From positions 124,001 through 188,000 of the forward strand of contig NZ_JBHRTR010000023.1 of the NCBI RefSeq assembly GCF_042646425.1: 64,000 nucleotides of DNA, written 5' to 3'. Under the pieces are notes generated by a model. The model was not told the DNA's origin. It was given only the letters and a program-made list of their open reading frames with translations, and did no database searches. Source of the DNA: Marinibaculum pumilum (GTDB taxonomy: Bacteria; Pseudomonadota; Alphaproteobacteria; Ferrovibrionales; Ferrovibrionaceae). Below are positions 25,143 through 33,335 of this stretch, in pieces. The translations under genes and the position numbers were made by a program. The first letter of the stretch is position 1; every line of letters starts with the position of its first letter.

Positions 25143-25487
25143 ATGGCAACGATCGGAACCCGTCTTTTCACCATGTTCCATGGGGAGCAGGTGGGCGAAG
25201 ACCGATTCGGCAACCGCTATTACCGGCACAAGACCGATCCGACGCGGCGCTGGGTCCTCTACAAGGGCGTGCCGGAAGGATCGAAGGTGCCGCCGGAATG
25301 GCATGCCTGGCTCGTTGGCACCCTGAAGGAGACGCCGCCGAAGGATATGCCGCGCCGGGTCTGGGAGAAGGAGCATCTGCCCAACCTGACCGGCACCGAG
25401 CTGGCCTACCGGCCGCCCGGTGCGGTGTCCCATGGCGGGCTGCGGGCGAAGGCCACCGGCGACTACGACGCCTGGACGCCGGAATGA
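25143..25487 (+). CDS. NADH:ubiquinone oxidoreductase 17.2 kDa (NDUFA12-like) subunit
   Basis: This 114-residue protein is the bacterial counterpart of the mitochondrial complex I accessory subunit NDUFA12/B17.2. Signature phrases are GEDRFGNRYYRHK, RRWVLYKG and PPEWHAWLVG, and the C-terminal AYRPPGAVSHGG segment is also typical. It binds at the peripheral arm of complex I and is restricted mainly to alphaproteobacteria and mitochondria, so it supports the taxonomic placement. It is followed at 50 bases by mlaD. Confidence 0.96.
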   Translation: MATIGTRLFTMFHGEQVGEDRFGNRYYRHKTDPTRRWVLYKGVPEGSKVPPEWHAWLVGTLKETPPKDMPRRVWEKEHLPNLTGTELAYRPPGAVSHGGLRAKATGDYDAWTPE

Positions 25488-25536
25488 CGGATGGTCGAGT
25501 GACAGGCGGCGAAAGGACGGGCGGGGGCCTGACGGC

Positions 25537-26046
25537 ATGAACAACTCCCTGGTCGAGACCCTGATCGGTGCGGTGGTCCTGCTGGTGGCCGCCGTCTTCC
25601 TGGTATTTGCCTATTCGTCCTCCGGCATCGGCGGCAGCGTGTCCGGCTACGACCTGAATGCGAAGTTCTTCAATGCGGAAGGGTTGCGGGTCGGCTCGGA
25701 TGTACGGCTGAGCGGCGTGAAGGTCGGCTCGGTCACCGAACAGAGCCTGGACGCGAAGACCTATCAGGCGGTGATCGGCATGACCCTGCGCACCGACGTT
25801 CAGCTGCCGGAGGATTCGGTCGCCAAGATCAGCTCCTCCGGCCTGCTGGGCGATTCCTATGTCGCGCTGGAGCCCGGCGGCAGCGATACGATGATGAAGC
25901 CCGGCGGCACCTTCCAGTACACCCAGGGCTCCGTGAACCTGATGGACCTGATCAGCAAGGCGATCTTCTCCTCGGTCGGTAGCGGATCCGAGGGCGAGGC
26001 CGCAGGCGGTGCCGGGGCTGCGCCGGCAGGTGCGACCTCCAAGTAG
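25537..26046 (+). CDS. mlaD: Outer membrane lipid asymmetry protein MlaD
   Basis: This 169-residue MCE-domain protein has one N-terminal membrane anchor (ETLIGAVVLLVAAVFLVFAY) and a periplasmic MCE barrel: FFNAEGLRVGSDVRLSGVKV, then SSSGLLGDSYVALEPGG. MlaD forms the periplasmic hexamer of the MlaFEDB phospholipid transporter. mlaE and mlaF are not adjacent, as is common in this class, where mlaD is next to the NDUFA12-like gene. The start MNNSLVETL gives the natural short cytoplasmic tail. The C-terminal 25 residues are glycine/alanine-rich. Confidence 0.93.
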   Translation: MNNSLVETLIGAVVLLVAAVFLVFAYSSSGIGGSVSGYDLNAKFFNAEGLRVGSDVRLSGVKVGSVTEQSLDAKTYQAVIGMTLRTDVQLPEDSVAKISSSGLLGDSYVALEPGGSDTMMKPGGTFQYTQGSVNLMDLISKAIFSSVGSGSEGEAAGGAGAAPAGATSK

Positions 26047-26117
26047 CGCTTGAAGTTTCGCAATATCAATAGGTTGCGACACTTTTTTGAAGTGATTGAT
26101 TAGCGTAGGGAGCCGGC

Positions 26118-26663
26118 ATGACTGTATCGGACCTGTCCCGGCTCGCCCTGTCGACGGGGCTTTCCCTGCTGCTCGCCGCGGCCCTGGTCGTGCCGGCCGG
26201 AGCGCAGCAGGCGACGGATGAGCCCCTGCGGGACGGTACGGGGCAGGCGGGCATGGGCCAGGAAGGCTCAGAAGCTCCGCTGGAGGAACTGGAGATGATC
26301 CCGGGGCAGGTTGCACGCCTGCAGACCCTGGACAAGATCTCGGCGCGGATCTCCACCATCGAGGTGCCGGTCGGCGGCACCGTGGCCTGGGAACGGCTGG
26401 ACATCTCCGTCGCCAAATGCGCCCGGTCCTCGCCCTTCGAACGGCCGGAGCGCGCGGCCCTGCTGAAGATCGCGGAGCGCCGCCGCGGCCTCGCCCCGGT
26501 CGAGGTCTTTTCCGGCTGGATGTTCGCCTCCAGCCCCGCGCTGCACGCCATGGAGCATCCGGTCTACGACGTTCTGGTCGTGGACTGTATGAGCTGGTCG
26601 GCGGCCGAGGGCGGGCCCGCCGGCCAAGGTGGTGGGTCCGAAGGCGCGCCGAAGACCGAATAG
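26118..26663 (+). CDS. DUF2155 family exported protein
   Basis: This 181-residue protein has a signal peptide (LSLLLAAALVVPAGAQQ, residues about 15-32). The DUF2155 core follows: LDKISARISTIEVPVGGTV, LDISVAKC, and EVFSGWMFASSPALHAMEHP, then YDVLVVDC. Two conserved cysteines probably form a disulphide. Function is unknown, but the gene's place between mlaD and aat is conserved in alphaproteobacteria as I recall it, hinting at an envelope role. The C-terminus is low complexity. Confidence 0.9.
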   Translation: MTVSDLSRLALSTGLSLLLAAALVVPAGAQQATDEPLRDGTGQAGMGQEGSEAPLEELEMIPGQVARLQTLDKISARISTIEVPVGGTVAWERLDISVAKCARSSPFERPERAALLKIAERRRGLAPVEVFSGWMFASSPALHAMEHPVYDVLVVDCMSWSAAEGGPAGQGGGSEGAPKTE

Positions 26664-26693
26664 GCGGCCTGACAAGGTGGCCTGCGGGGGCCC

Positions 26694-27344
26694 TCAGGCT
26701 GCGGTGGAGAGAAGCGCCAGGGCCTCGCTGCCGGGCAGTTCGTCGGGCAGCGCCTGGAGATCGCCTTCCACGGTCAGGGCGTCGGCAAGCATCCTGCGAT
26801 AGCGGAAGCGGCTGATCTCCTGTGCACCGAACTGCTGCAGATGCTCGGTGGTGAACTGCGCGTCCAGCAGCCGGAACCCACCCGCCCGCAGCCGGGCCGC
26901 CAGATGCACCAGGGCTACCTTGCTGGCATCGCGGGCCCGCGAAAACATCGTCTCGCCAAAGAAAGCCCCGCCCAGGGATACGCCATAGAGCCCGCCGACA
27001 AGGTCCTGGCCGTCCCAGGCCTCGAGGCTGTGGACATGGCCGGCCTGGTGCAGGGCGGTATAGAGGCGCCGGATCTCGCCGTTGATCCAGGTTCTGGGCC
27101 GGTCGCGGGTCTGGGCGGCGCAGGCCTCGATCACGGCGCCGAAGCAGCGGTTGATGGTGACCCTGTAGCGGTCAGTGCGGACGGTGCGGGCCAGGCGGCG
27201 CGGCACATGGAATCCGTCGAGCGGCAGGATCCCGCGCTGTTCCGGATCGACCCAGAACAGCTCCGGATCTTCGCGATCCTCCGCCATCGGGAACAGGCCG
27301 TGGGCATAGGCCTGCAGGACGATCTCCGGCGTGATCCGGACCAT
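26694..27344 (-). CDS. aat: Leucyl/phenylalanyl-tRNA--protein transferase
   Basis: This 216-residue enzyme adds Leu or Phe to N-terminal Lys or Arg of proteins, marking them for ClpS/ClpAP degradation (N-degron pathway). The signature VHSLEAWDGQDLVGGLYGVS is followed by GGAFFGETMFSRARDASKVA and LLDAQFTTEHLQQFGA. The N-terminal AYAHGLFPMAED is typical. It is convergent with the DUF2155 gene and lies 88 bases downstream of accC, probably at the end of the accC transcript. Confidence 0.96.
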   Translation of the reverse strand: MVRITPEIVLQAYAHGLFPMAEDREDPELFWVDPEQRGILPLDGFHVPRRLARTVRTDRYRVTINRCFGAVIEACAAQTRDRPRTWINGEIRRLYTALHQAGHVHSLEAWDGQDLVGGLYGVSLGGAFFGETMFSRARDASKVALVHLAARLRAGGFRLLDAQFTTEHLQQFGAQEISRFRYRRMLADALTVEGDLQALPDELPGSEALALLSTAA

Positions 27345-27432
27345 GGTGTCGCGGGCTCCGGCGTGTCACGGACACTTGCAAGGCATTGGCGGGCGAGCGC
27401 TGCCGGCCGGCGGAAGCAGGGCGGCGTCGGGG

Positions 27433-28779
27433 TCAGGTATCCCGGTCGGCCATGAACGCTTCCAGCCAGTGGATGTCATAGGCGCCATCTATGAAGTCCT
27501 GCGATTCCAGCAGCAGCTGATGCAGCGGGATCGTGTTCTTCAGGTCGTGGATGACGAACTCTTCCAGCGCCCGCTTCAGCCGCATCAGGCATTCGTCCCG
27601 GCTCTGGCCATGGACGATCAGCTTGGCGATCAGGCTGTCGTAGTTCGGCGGAACGCGATAGCCGGAATAGAGCGCGGAATCGACCCGCACGCCGGGCCCG
27701 CCGGGCTGATGATAGGAAGAGACGAGGCCCGGCGTCGGCTGGAAGGTATGCGGATCCTCCGCGTTGATCCGGCATTCGATGGCATGGCCGGTGAAGCGGA
27801 TATCCTCCTGCCGCAGGCCGAGCCGCTCGCCGGTGGCGATGCGCAGCTGCTCCCGCACCAGGTCCAGGCCGGTGACCATCTCCGTCACCGGATGCTCGAC
27901 CTGCAGCCGGGTGTTCATCTCGATGAAGTAGAACTCGCCATTCTCGTACAGGAATTCCACCGTGCCCACGCCGAGATAACCCAGCTCGGCGATCGCATCG
28001 CGCACGACGCGGCCGATCCGTTCCCGGTCGGTGGCGTTCAGGGCAGGCGAGGGGGCCTCCTCGAGCACCTTCTGGTGGCGGCGCTGCAGGCTGCAGTCGC
28101 GCTCGCCCAGATGCAGGGCCGTGCCGTGGGAATCGGCAATCACCTGGATCTCGATATGGCGCGGACGGTCCAGGTACTTTTCCAGATAGACACTGTCGTC
28201 GCCGAAGGCGGCGCGGGCCTCCGCCCGGGTGCGCTGCAGGGCGGCCGCCAGGTCGTCGGGCCGGCGCACCACGGACATGCCCCGGCCGCCGCCGCCAGCT
28301 GCGGCCTTGATGAGGACGGGATAACCGATCTCCGCGGCGACCGCAGCGGCCTGCTTCGGGTCGCTGACAGGGCCGTCCGAGCCGGGCACCACCGGCACGC
28401 CCAGCCGGCGCATCGCATCCTTCGCCGCGATCTTGTCGCCCATCATCCGGATATGGTCGGCGGAAGGGCCGATGAAGGTCATGCCATGGGCGGTGACGAT
28501 GTCGGCAAACCGCGCATTCTCCGACAGGAAGCCATAGCCCGGGTGGATGGCATCGGCGCCGGTGATCTCGGCCGCGGCAATGATCCCGGGAATGTTCAGG
28601 TAGCTCTGCAGCGGCGAGGGCGGGCCGATGCAGACGCTCTCGTTCGCCAGCCGCACATGCATGGCATTGCTGTCGGCGGTGGAATGCACCGCGACGGTGG
28701 AGATGCCCATCTCTCGGCATGCGCGGTGCACGCGCAGCGCGATCTCGCCGCGATTGGCTATCAGGACCTTCTCGAACAT
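27433..28779 (-). CDS. accC: Acetyl-CoA carboxylase, biotin carboxylase subunit
   Basis: This 448-residue ATP-grasp enzyme carboxylates the biotin of AccB in the first step of fatty-acid synthesis. The N-terminus MFEKVLIANRGEIALRV is standard. KAAAGGGGRGMSVV is the ATP-binding glycine loop, FIEMNTRLQVEHPVTEMVTG is the catalytic and metal-binding block, and HAIECRINAEDP lies near the end. It follows accB by 18 bases on the same strand. Confidence 0.98.
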   Translation of the reverse strand: MFEKVLIANRGEIALRVHRACREMGISTVAVHSTADSNAMHVRLANESVCIGPPSPLQSYLNIPGIIAAAEITGADAIHPGYGFLSENARFADIVTAHGMTFIGPSADHIRMMGDKIAAKDAMRRLGVPVVPGSDGPVSDPKQAAAVAAEIGYPVLIKAAAGGGGRGMSVVRRPDDLAAALQRTRAEARAAFGDDSVYLEKYLDRPRHIEIQVIADSHGTALHLGERDCSLQRRHQKVLEEAPSPALNATDRERIGRVVRDAIAELGYLGVGTVEFLYENGEFYFIEMNTRLQVEHPVTEMVTGLDLVREQLRIATGERLGLRQEDIRFTGHAIECRINAEDPHTFQPTPGLVSSYHQPGGPGVRVDSALYSGYRVPPNYDSLIAKLIVHGQSRDECLMRLKRALEEFVIHDLKNTIPLHQLLLESQDFIDGAYDIHWLEAFMADRDT

Positions 28780-28797
28780 CTTGCCTGTCCGCCCCGG

Positions 28798-29268
28798 CTA
28801 TTCGATCACCATCAGCACCTGGTCGAATTCGACGGGTTCCTCGTTCTCGACGAGGATCTGGACGAGGCGACCGCTGCGCGGCGCCGGAATCGGGTTCATG
28901 GTCTTCATCGCCTCGACGATCAGCAGGGTCTGTCCCTGGCTGACCTCGTCACCGACCTGGACATAGGGCGGGGCGCCCGGTTCCGGCGCGGTATAGGCGG
29001 TGCCGACCATCGGCGACTTCACGGCGCCGGGATGGCTGCCCGGATCGGCCGCGCCCGGCGTCGCCGGGGCCGCGCCGTCGGCGGCGCGGACAGGGCCGGC
29101 GGCCGGCGGCGGATACCAGGCCGCCGGCGCCGGTGCTGGTGCCGGCATGCTCCGGGCGATGCGCATCTGCACGCCATCCTCCGACCATTCGATCTCGGCC
29201 AGGTCCTTCTCGTGAAGGATGTCGGCGATCTCGCGGACAAGGTCGGGGTCGATGCTGAGTTTTGCCAT
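28798..29268 (-). CDS. accB: Acetyl-CoA carboxylase biotin carboxyl carrier protein
   Basis: This 156-residue carrier has an N-terminal AccC-interacting helix (DLVREIADILHEKDLAEIEW), a Pro/Ala-rich linker (about residues 45-80) and a C-terminal biotinyl domain. The biotinylated lysine is Lys122 in VEAMKTMN. The start MAKLSIDPD was chosen over a longer open frame that is out of register with aroQ. It lies between aroQ and accC in the conserved order. Confidence 0.98.
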   Translation of the reverse strand: MAKLSIDPDLVREIADILHEKDLAEIEWSEDGVQMRIARSMPAPAPAPAAWYPPPAAGPVRAADGAAPATPGAADPGSHPGAVKSPMVGTAYTAPEPGAPPYVQVGDEVSQGQTLLIVEAMKTMNPIPAPRSGRLVQILVENEEPVEFDQVLMVIE

Positions 29269-29291
29269 GGAAGAGGATCCTTTCGCGGCGC

Positions 29292-29765
29292 CTATGCGGT
29301 CCGCAGGTCCGGGGACGGGGAGGCCGGCTGACGGTCCGACGCCAGCGCCTGGATGGCGAGTGCGTAGCCCATCGGGCCGAGGCCGGCAATGACCCCCCTG
29401 GCCGCCTGGGCGGGGTAGGAATGATGCCGGAACGTCTCGCGGGCGTGAATGTTGCTGAGATGCACCTCGATCACCGGGACGGAGATCGCACGGACGGCAT
29501 CCAGCAACGCGACGGAGGTGTGGGTATAGGCGCCGCCGTTCAACACCACGCCGACCGCGCCCGCGTGATGGGCCTCGTGCAGCAGGTCGACCAGCGCGCC
29601 CTCGTGGTTGCTCTGGTGGCAGCGGGCTTCGAGGTCCAGGGCGGCGGCGGTCTGCCGGCACAGCTCCTCGATCCCGGCGAGGGTGATGGCGCCGTAGATA
29701 CCGGGCTCGCGGCTGCCGAGCATGTTCAGGTTGGGTCCGTTCAGGACATAAATCAGTGCAGTCAT
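29292..29765 (-). CDS. aroQ: 3-dehydroquinate dehydratase, type II
   Basis: This 157-residue enzyme catalyses the third step of the shikimate pathway. The N-terminal NGPNLNMLGSREPGIYG contains the catalytic tyrosine, GGAYTHTSVALLDA and EVHLSNIHARE contain the active-site histidines, and FRHHSY completes the lid. The ATG at 29765 fits the family start (MTALIYVLNGPNLN). It is the first gene of the aroQ-accB-accC cluster. The 15-bp tandem repeat lies 37 bases upstream of its start. Confidence 0.98.
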   Translation of the reverse strand: MTALIYVLNGPNLNMLGSREPGIYGAITLAGIEELCRQTAAALDLEARCHQSNHEGALVDLLHEAHHAGAVGVVLNGGAYTHTSVALLDAVRAISVPVIEVHLSNIHARETFRHHSYPAQAARGVIAGLGPMGYALAIQALASDRQPASPSPDLRTA

Positions 29766-29801
29766 CCGCTGCGGCATTTCCGGCGCAAATTTTCCCCCCA
29801 A

Positions 29802-29876
29802 TCGCCGACCGGTCCCTCGCCGACCGGTTCTTCGCCAACCGGCGCCTCACCGACCGGCTCCTCACCGACCGGCCGG
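29802..29876. repeat. Minisatellite: five 15-bp units upstream of aroQ
   Basis: Five 15-mers run head to tail: the core TCACCGACCGGCTCC has variants with TCGCCGACC and TCGCCAACC. Read on the minus strand it would give repeated PVGEE pentapeptides, but the enclosing frame has no other sign of being a gene. It lies in the 5' leader or promoter of the aroQ-accBC operon. Confidence 0.85.
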
Positions 29877-30132
29877 GTGCGGCTGCTGCCTGCGGCAGGC
29901 CGCCACACCGCAGTTATAGCCCGTGCCGCACCCGGACGAAAAGTCGCGGGAATGGAGCCGCAGGGGCGATCCCGAGCGTTTTCGCTTTCGTCACCGCGCC
30001 GGCCATTGCTAGGGTTGCCCGATGCGTTCTGCGGCGCTGCGTCGGCGCAAATCGCGATAATGAAAGCGGTTCGCATCGGGAAAACGGTTCGCAACGGCGC
30101 TCCGGGGCAGCAATCGGGAACGGCTCGGTCAC
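29877..30132. other. Intergenic region between the aroQ minisatellite and the DedA gene
   Basis: This stretch should hold the divergent promoters of aroQ and the DedA gene. A short AT-richer segment (around 30050-30090, with GCGATAATGAAAGCGG) is the likeliest promoter site. No gene or RNA is evident. Confidence 0.4.
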
Positions 30133-30798
30133 GTGGAAGTCTGGGGAATCGATCTGGCGCAGTTGATCAGCGACTATGGCTCGCTGTTCTACGTCGTCAC
30201 CTTCATCTGGGTGTTCCTGGAGGGGGAGACGTTCGTCATCTTCTCCGGCGCGCTGGCGGAACAGGGCTACCTGAACATCTGGATCCTGATCGCCGTGGCC
30301 TGGATCGGCAGCTTCTGCGGCGACCAGCTGTATTTCTATATCGGGCGCCGCTACGGGGCGCGCGTGATCGCCCGTTTCCCGCGGATCGAACGCGGCGCCG
30401 ACCGGGCGCTGCGGCTGCTGCACCGCTACCATACCGCCTTCATCCTCAGCTACCGCTTCATCTACGGCGTGCGGAACTTCGCCTCTTTCGCGATGGGGAT
30501 GAGCGAGGTGCCCTGGCGGCGCTTCCTGGTCCTGAACTTCGTCGCCGCCGGGCTCTGGGCGACCAGCTTCGCGGGCGGCGGCTATCTGATCGGCAAGCTG
30601 ATCGGGGCCCTGCTGGGGGACTATGCGAAGAGCTTCATGCTGGTCTTCCTGGCGCTGTTCCTGATCCTCTTCTCCTTCGGCCTGTGGTTCATGCACCGCA
30701 AGATGAAGCAGGAGGATGCCGCGCCGCCGGCGCAGCCGCGTGCCCTGCCGCACCACGGCACGAAGGAGTTGCCGGCCAAGTCCGGCAGCGGCAGCTGA
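30133..30798 (+). CDS. DedA family (VTT domain) membrane protein
   Basis: This 221-residue protein has about five membrane segments and the DedA/SNARE-associated pattern: FLEGETFVIFSGALAEQG, IGSFCGDQLYFYIGRRYG and then SYRFIYGVRNFASFAMGMSE. DedA proteins are flippases or transporters that recycle undecaprenyl phosphate or move phospholipids. The start codon is GTG; no ATG fits ahead of the first helix. It ends just before a strong hairpin and the convergent DsbA-like gene. Confidence 0.92.
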   Translation: MEVWGIDLAQLISDYGSLFYVVTFIWVFLEGETFVIFSGALAEQGYLNIWILIAVAWIGSFCGDQLYFYIGRRYGARVIARFPRIERGADRALRLLHRYHTAFILSYRFIYGVRNFASFAMGMSEVPWRRFLVLNFVAAGLWATSFAGGGYLIGKLIGALLGDYAKSFMLVFLALFLILFSFGLWFMHRKMKQEDAAPPAQPRALPHHGTKELPAKSGSGS

Positions 30799-30801
30799 CG
30801 C

Positions 30802-30831
30802 CCGCAGCCGTCCTGGCGCGGACGGCTGCGG
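30802..30831. terminator. Bidirectional hairpin between convergent genes
   Basis: CCGCAGCCGTCC and GGACGGCTGCGG form a perfect 12-bp stem with a six-base loop in the 44-base gap between the DedA and DsbA-like genes. It probably ends transcription from both sides, although the T-tracts are weak. Confidence 0.75.
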
Positions 30832-30842
30832 AGATTTGCGGC

Positions 30843-31619
30843 TCAGCCGCCGCTGCGTTCGCTGGCGACCAGTTCCTGCAGCTGGGCCTTGGGCACGGCA
30901 CCCGGCACCAGGTTGTCGCCGACGATGAAAGCCGGCGTGCCGTTCACGCCGATGTCGCGGGCGATCTGCTGGTTGATATTCAGCGCATTGTCGATGTCCG
31001 ACGAGCCCATGTCGCGCTTCAGCTGCTCGACGTCGAATCCCAGATTCTCGGCGATGCCCATGACCGATGCCTCGTTCAGGGCCCGCGAATTCATCAGGGC
31101 GTTGTGGAAATCCATGTATTTGGCACGGTCCTGCTTCAGGGAGGCCATCGCCGCGCGGGCGGCAAGGACGCTCTCCTCGCTGAGGATCGGGAACTCGATG
31201 AACACCACCCGCAGGTCGTCGTCCTCCGCCAGCATCTCCTGGATGGTGGGCAGGGCGCGGCGGCAATAGCCGCAGCGATAGTCGAAGAACTCAACCATCG
31301 TCGCGCTGGCATCCTCCGGCCCGGCGGCGAAGGTGGTCGGCCCGGCCTGGAACCTGTCCTTGTGCGCGGCGATCGCGGCCTTCGCCTGCTCCGCCTTGGC
31401 GGACTGCTCGCGCTGCTGCAGGACCTCCATCGCGTCGACGATGACCTCCGGGTTTTCCAGCAGATAGCCGCGGATGAAGGCGCCCATCTCCGCCTTCTCG
31501 GCGGCCGACATCTCTGCACTGGCAGGCGCGGGGGAGAGGGCGATGGCGGAGGTCATCGCCAGGCCGGCGGCGAGCCCGAGGGCGGCAAGCGGGCGGGGCA
31601 TACGGGTGGGCACGTTCAT
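30843..31619 (-). CDS. DsbA-family thioredoxin-like disulphide oxidoreductase
   Basis: This 258-residue exported protein has a signal peptide (about residues 1-36), a helical N-terminal extension rich in Glu/Ala/Gln and a DsbA-like thioredoxin fold. The active site is Cys116-Gly-Tyr-Cys119 in FDYRCGYCRRALP, and the cis-proline loop is VNGTPAFIVGD. This architecture matches the Com1/ScsC-like group rather than E. coli DsbA (CPHC). It may oxidise or shuffle disulphides in the periplasm; the helical extension suggests oligomerisation. The start at 31619 places the signal peptide correctly. Confidence 0.92.
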   Translation of the reverse strand: MNVPTRMPRPLAALGLAAGLAMTSAIALSPAPASAEMSAAEKAEMGAFIRGYLLENPEVIVDAMEVLQQREQSAKAEQAKAAIAAHKDRFQAGPTTFAAGPEDASATMVEFFDYRCGYCRRALPTIQEMLAEDDDLRVVFIEFPILSEESVLAARAAMASLKQDRAKYMDFHNALMNSRALNEASVMGIAENLGFDVEQLKRDMGSSDIDNALNINQQIARDIGVNGTPAFIVGDNLVPGAVPKAQLQELVASERSGG

Positions 31620-31770
31620 CGGCGGCTCCTTCAGGCTCTGGCGGTCCGGCATCCTGCGAAGGCCGGCTCCGGCGAACAAGTCACGTATCTGTCAGGCAAA
31701 CGGCCGTGCCGTCCGCATCGGCGGCCTTCCTGCACGACGGTTCGGGTCGAAATGTGGCAGCGGGTCGACG

Positions 31771-33261
31771 TTATGATGTCAGGACCCGTCGCACGGCAAT
31801 ATCCCAGCCGCCGCACAGCGCTTCGCGCCGCTCCGGCGCCATCGACGGCTCGAACAGGCGCTCGCGCTGCCAGCGGCCGGCCACATCGTCCAGGTCCCGG
31901 TAGACGCCCTGCGCCAGACCGGCAAGGAAGGCGGCGCCCAGCGCGGTCGTCTCGGTCACCGACGGCCGTTCCACCGGCAGGTCCAGGATGTCCGCCATGA
32001 ACTGCATCACCCAGTCGTTGACGCTGAGCCCGCCATCCACCCGCAGCGCCTGTGGCGTCGGGATGCCGTCGGCGATCATGGCGTCCATCAGGTCGCGGGT
32101 CTGGTAGGCGACGGCTTCGAGCGTTGCCCGGGCGATCTGCGGCACGCCGGTGGCCCGGGTCATGCCGACGATGGCGCCGCGCGCCTCCGGGTCCCACCAG
32201 GGCGCGCCGAGGCCGGTGAAGGCGGGGACCAGATAGACGCCGCCGGTATCCTCCACCTGCCGGGCCAGTGCCTCCGTCTCCGCGGCCTGGCCGATCACCC
32301 CCAGACCGTCCCGCAGCCATTGCACCGCCGCTCCGGCGACAAAGATCGCCCCTTCCAATGCGTAGGTCCGGCGGCCGTCCAACTGCCAGGCGATGGTGGT
32401 GAGCAGGCGGTTTTCCGACCGCACCGGGATCTCGCCGGTATTGGCCAGGGCGAAGCAGCCGGTGCCGTAGGTCGACTTCACCATGCCCGGGGCGAAGGCC
32501 GCCTGGCCGAAGGTCGCCGCCTGCTGGTCGCCGGCCAGGCCGGCGATCGGGATCGCCGCGCCGAACAGCTCCGGCAGGCAATGGCCGACCACCCCGGCGC
32601 TGTCGACCACCGTCGGCATCAGGCCGCGCGGGATCGCGAACAGGCGCTGAAGTTCCGGGTCCCAGCGCCCGGTGCGGATATCCAGCAGCATGGTGCGCGC
32701 CGCGTTGGTGGCGTCGGTGACATGGCAGCGGCCGCCCGTCAGCTTCCAGACCAGGAAGCTGTCGATCGTCCCGAAGGCCAGTTCGCCGCGTGCGGCACGA
32801 TCCTCCGCGCCAGGCACATGGGTCAGCAGCCAGGCGATCTTGGTGGCGGAGAAGTAGGGATCGAGCAGCAGCCCGGTCCGCTGCCGCACCAGCTCCTCGG
32901 CGCCCTTCTGCCGCAGCTGCTCGCAGATCGAGGCGGTGCGCCGGTCCTGCCAGACGATGGCGTTGTGGATCGGCTGGCCGGTGGCCCGGTCCCAGACCAC
33001 CGTCGTCTCCCGCTGGTTGGTGATGCCGATCCCCGCGACCTCCGCCGCAGCCGTACCGGCGGCGGCGAGGGCGTCGCGCACCACCGCCTGGACGTCCTGC
33101 CAGATCCGCATCGCGTCATGTTCCACCCAGCCCGGCGCCGGGTAGATCTGCGGCAGCTCCCGCTGCGCCACGCCGCGGACATCGCCGTCCGGGCCGAAGA
33201 TGATGGCACGTGTCGAAGTGGTGCCCTGGTCGATGACCAGGAGCGGCGCGTCGCTCGTCAT
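31771..33261 (-). CDS. glpK: Glycerol kinase
   Basis: This 496-residue FGGY-family kinase phosphorylates glycerol to sn-glycerol 3-phosphate. LLVIDQGTTSTRAIIF is the N-terminal phosphate loop, GITNQRETTVVWDRATGQPI is the first signature, and STYGTGCFALANTG and FTGLGAPWWDPEARGAI follow in family order. No glpD, glpF or transporter gene is adjacent. The start MTSDAPLLVID is preceded by GGGGGAGAC. It may serve glycerol released from lipids. Confidence 0.97.
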   Translation of the reverse strand: MTSDAPLLVIDQGTTSTRAIIFGPDGDVRGVAQRELPQIYPAPGWVEHDAMRIWQDVQAVVRDALAAAGTAAAEVAGIGITNQRETTVVWDRATGQPIHNAIVWQDRRTASICEQLRQKGAEELVRQRTGLLLDPYFSATKIAWLLTHVPGAEDRAARGELAFGTIDSFLVWKLTGGRCHVTDATNAARTMLLDIRTGRWDPELQRLFAIPRGLMPTVVDSAGVVGHCLPELFGAAIPIAGLAGDQQAATFGQAAFAPGMVKSTYGTGCFALANTGEIPVRSENRLLTTIAWQLDGRRTYALEGAIFVAGAAVQWLRDGLGVIGQAAETEALARQVEDTGGVYLVPAFTGLGAPWWDPEARGAIVGMTRATGVPQIARATLEAVAYQTRDLMDAMIADGIPTPQALRVDGGLSVNDWVMQFMADILDLPVERPSVTETTALGAAFLAGLAQGVYRDLDDVAGRWQRERLFEPSMAPERREALCGGWDIAVRRVLTS

Positions 33262-33335
33262 GTCTCCCCCCTGGCAGCGGCCGTTCCCCGAGTTGCGGCT
33301 GCCATTGCCTTCCTGCGCCTGCCGCCGCGCGGCGG

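Noticed and set aside
24885..25544. 219-codon minus-strand frame over the NDUFA12-like gene
   Set aside because: Antisense to a certain gene, low complexity, no recognisable domain.
29762..30094. Minus-strand frame encoding PVGEE pentapeptide repeats
   Set aside because: The peptide repeats come from the 15-bp minisatellite. The rest of the frame shows no domain, and its end runs into the aroQ start.
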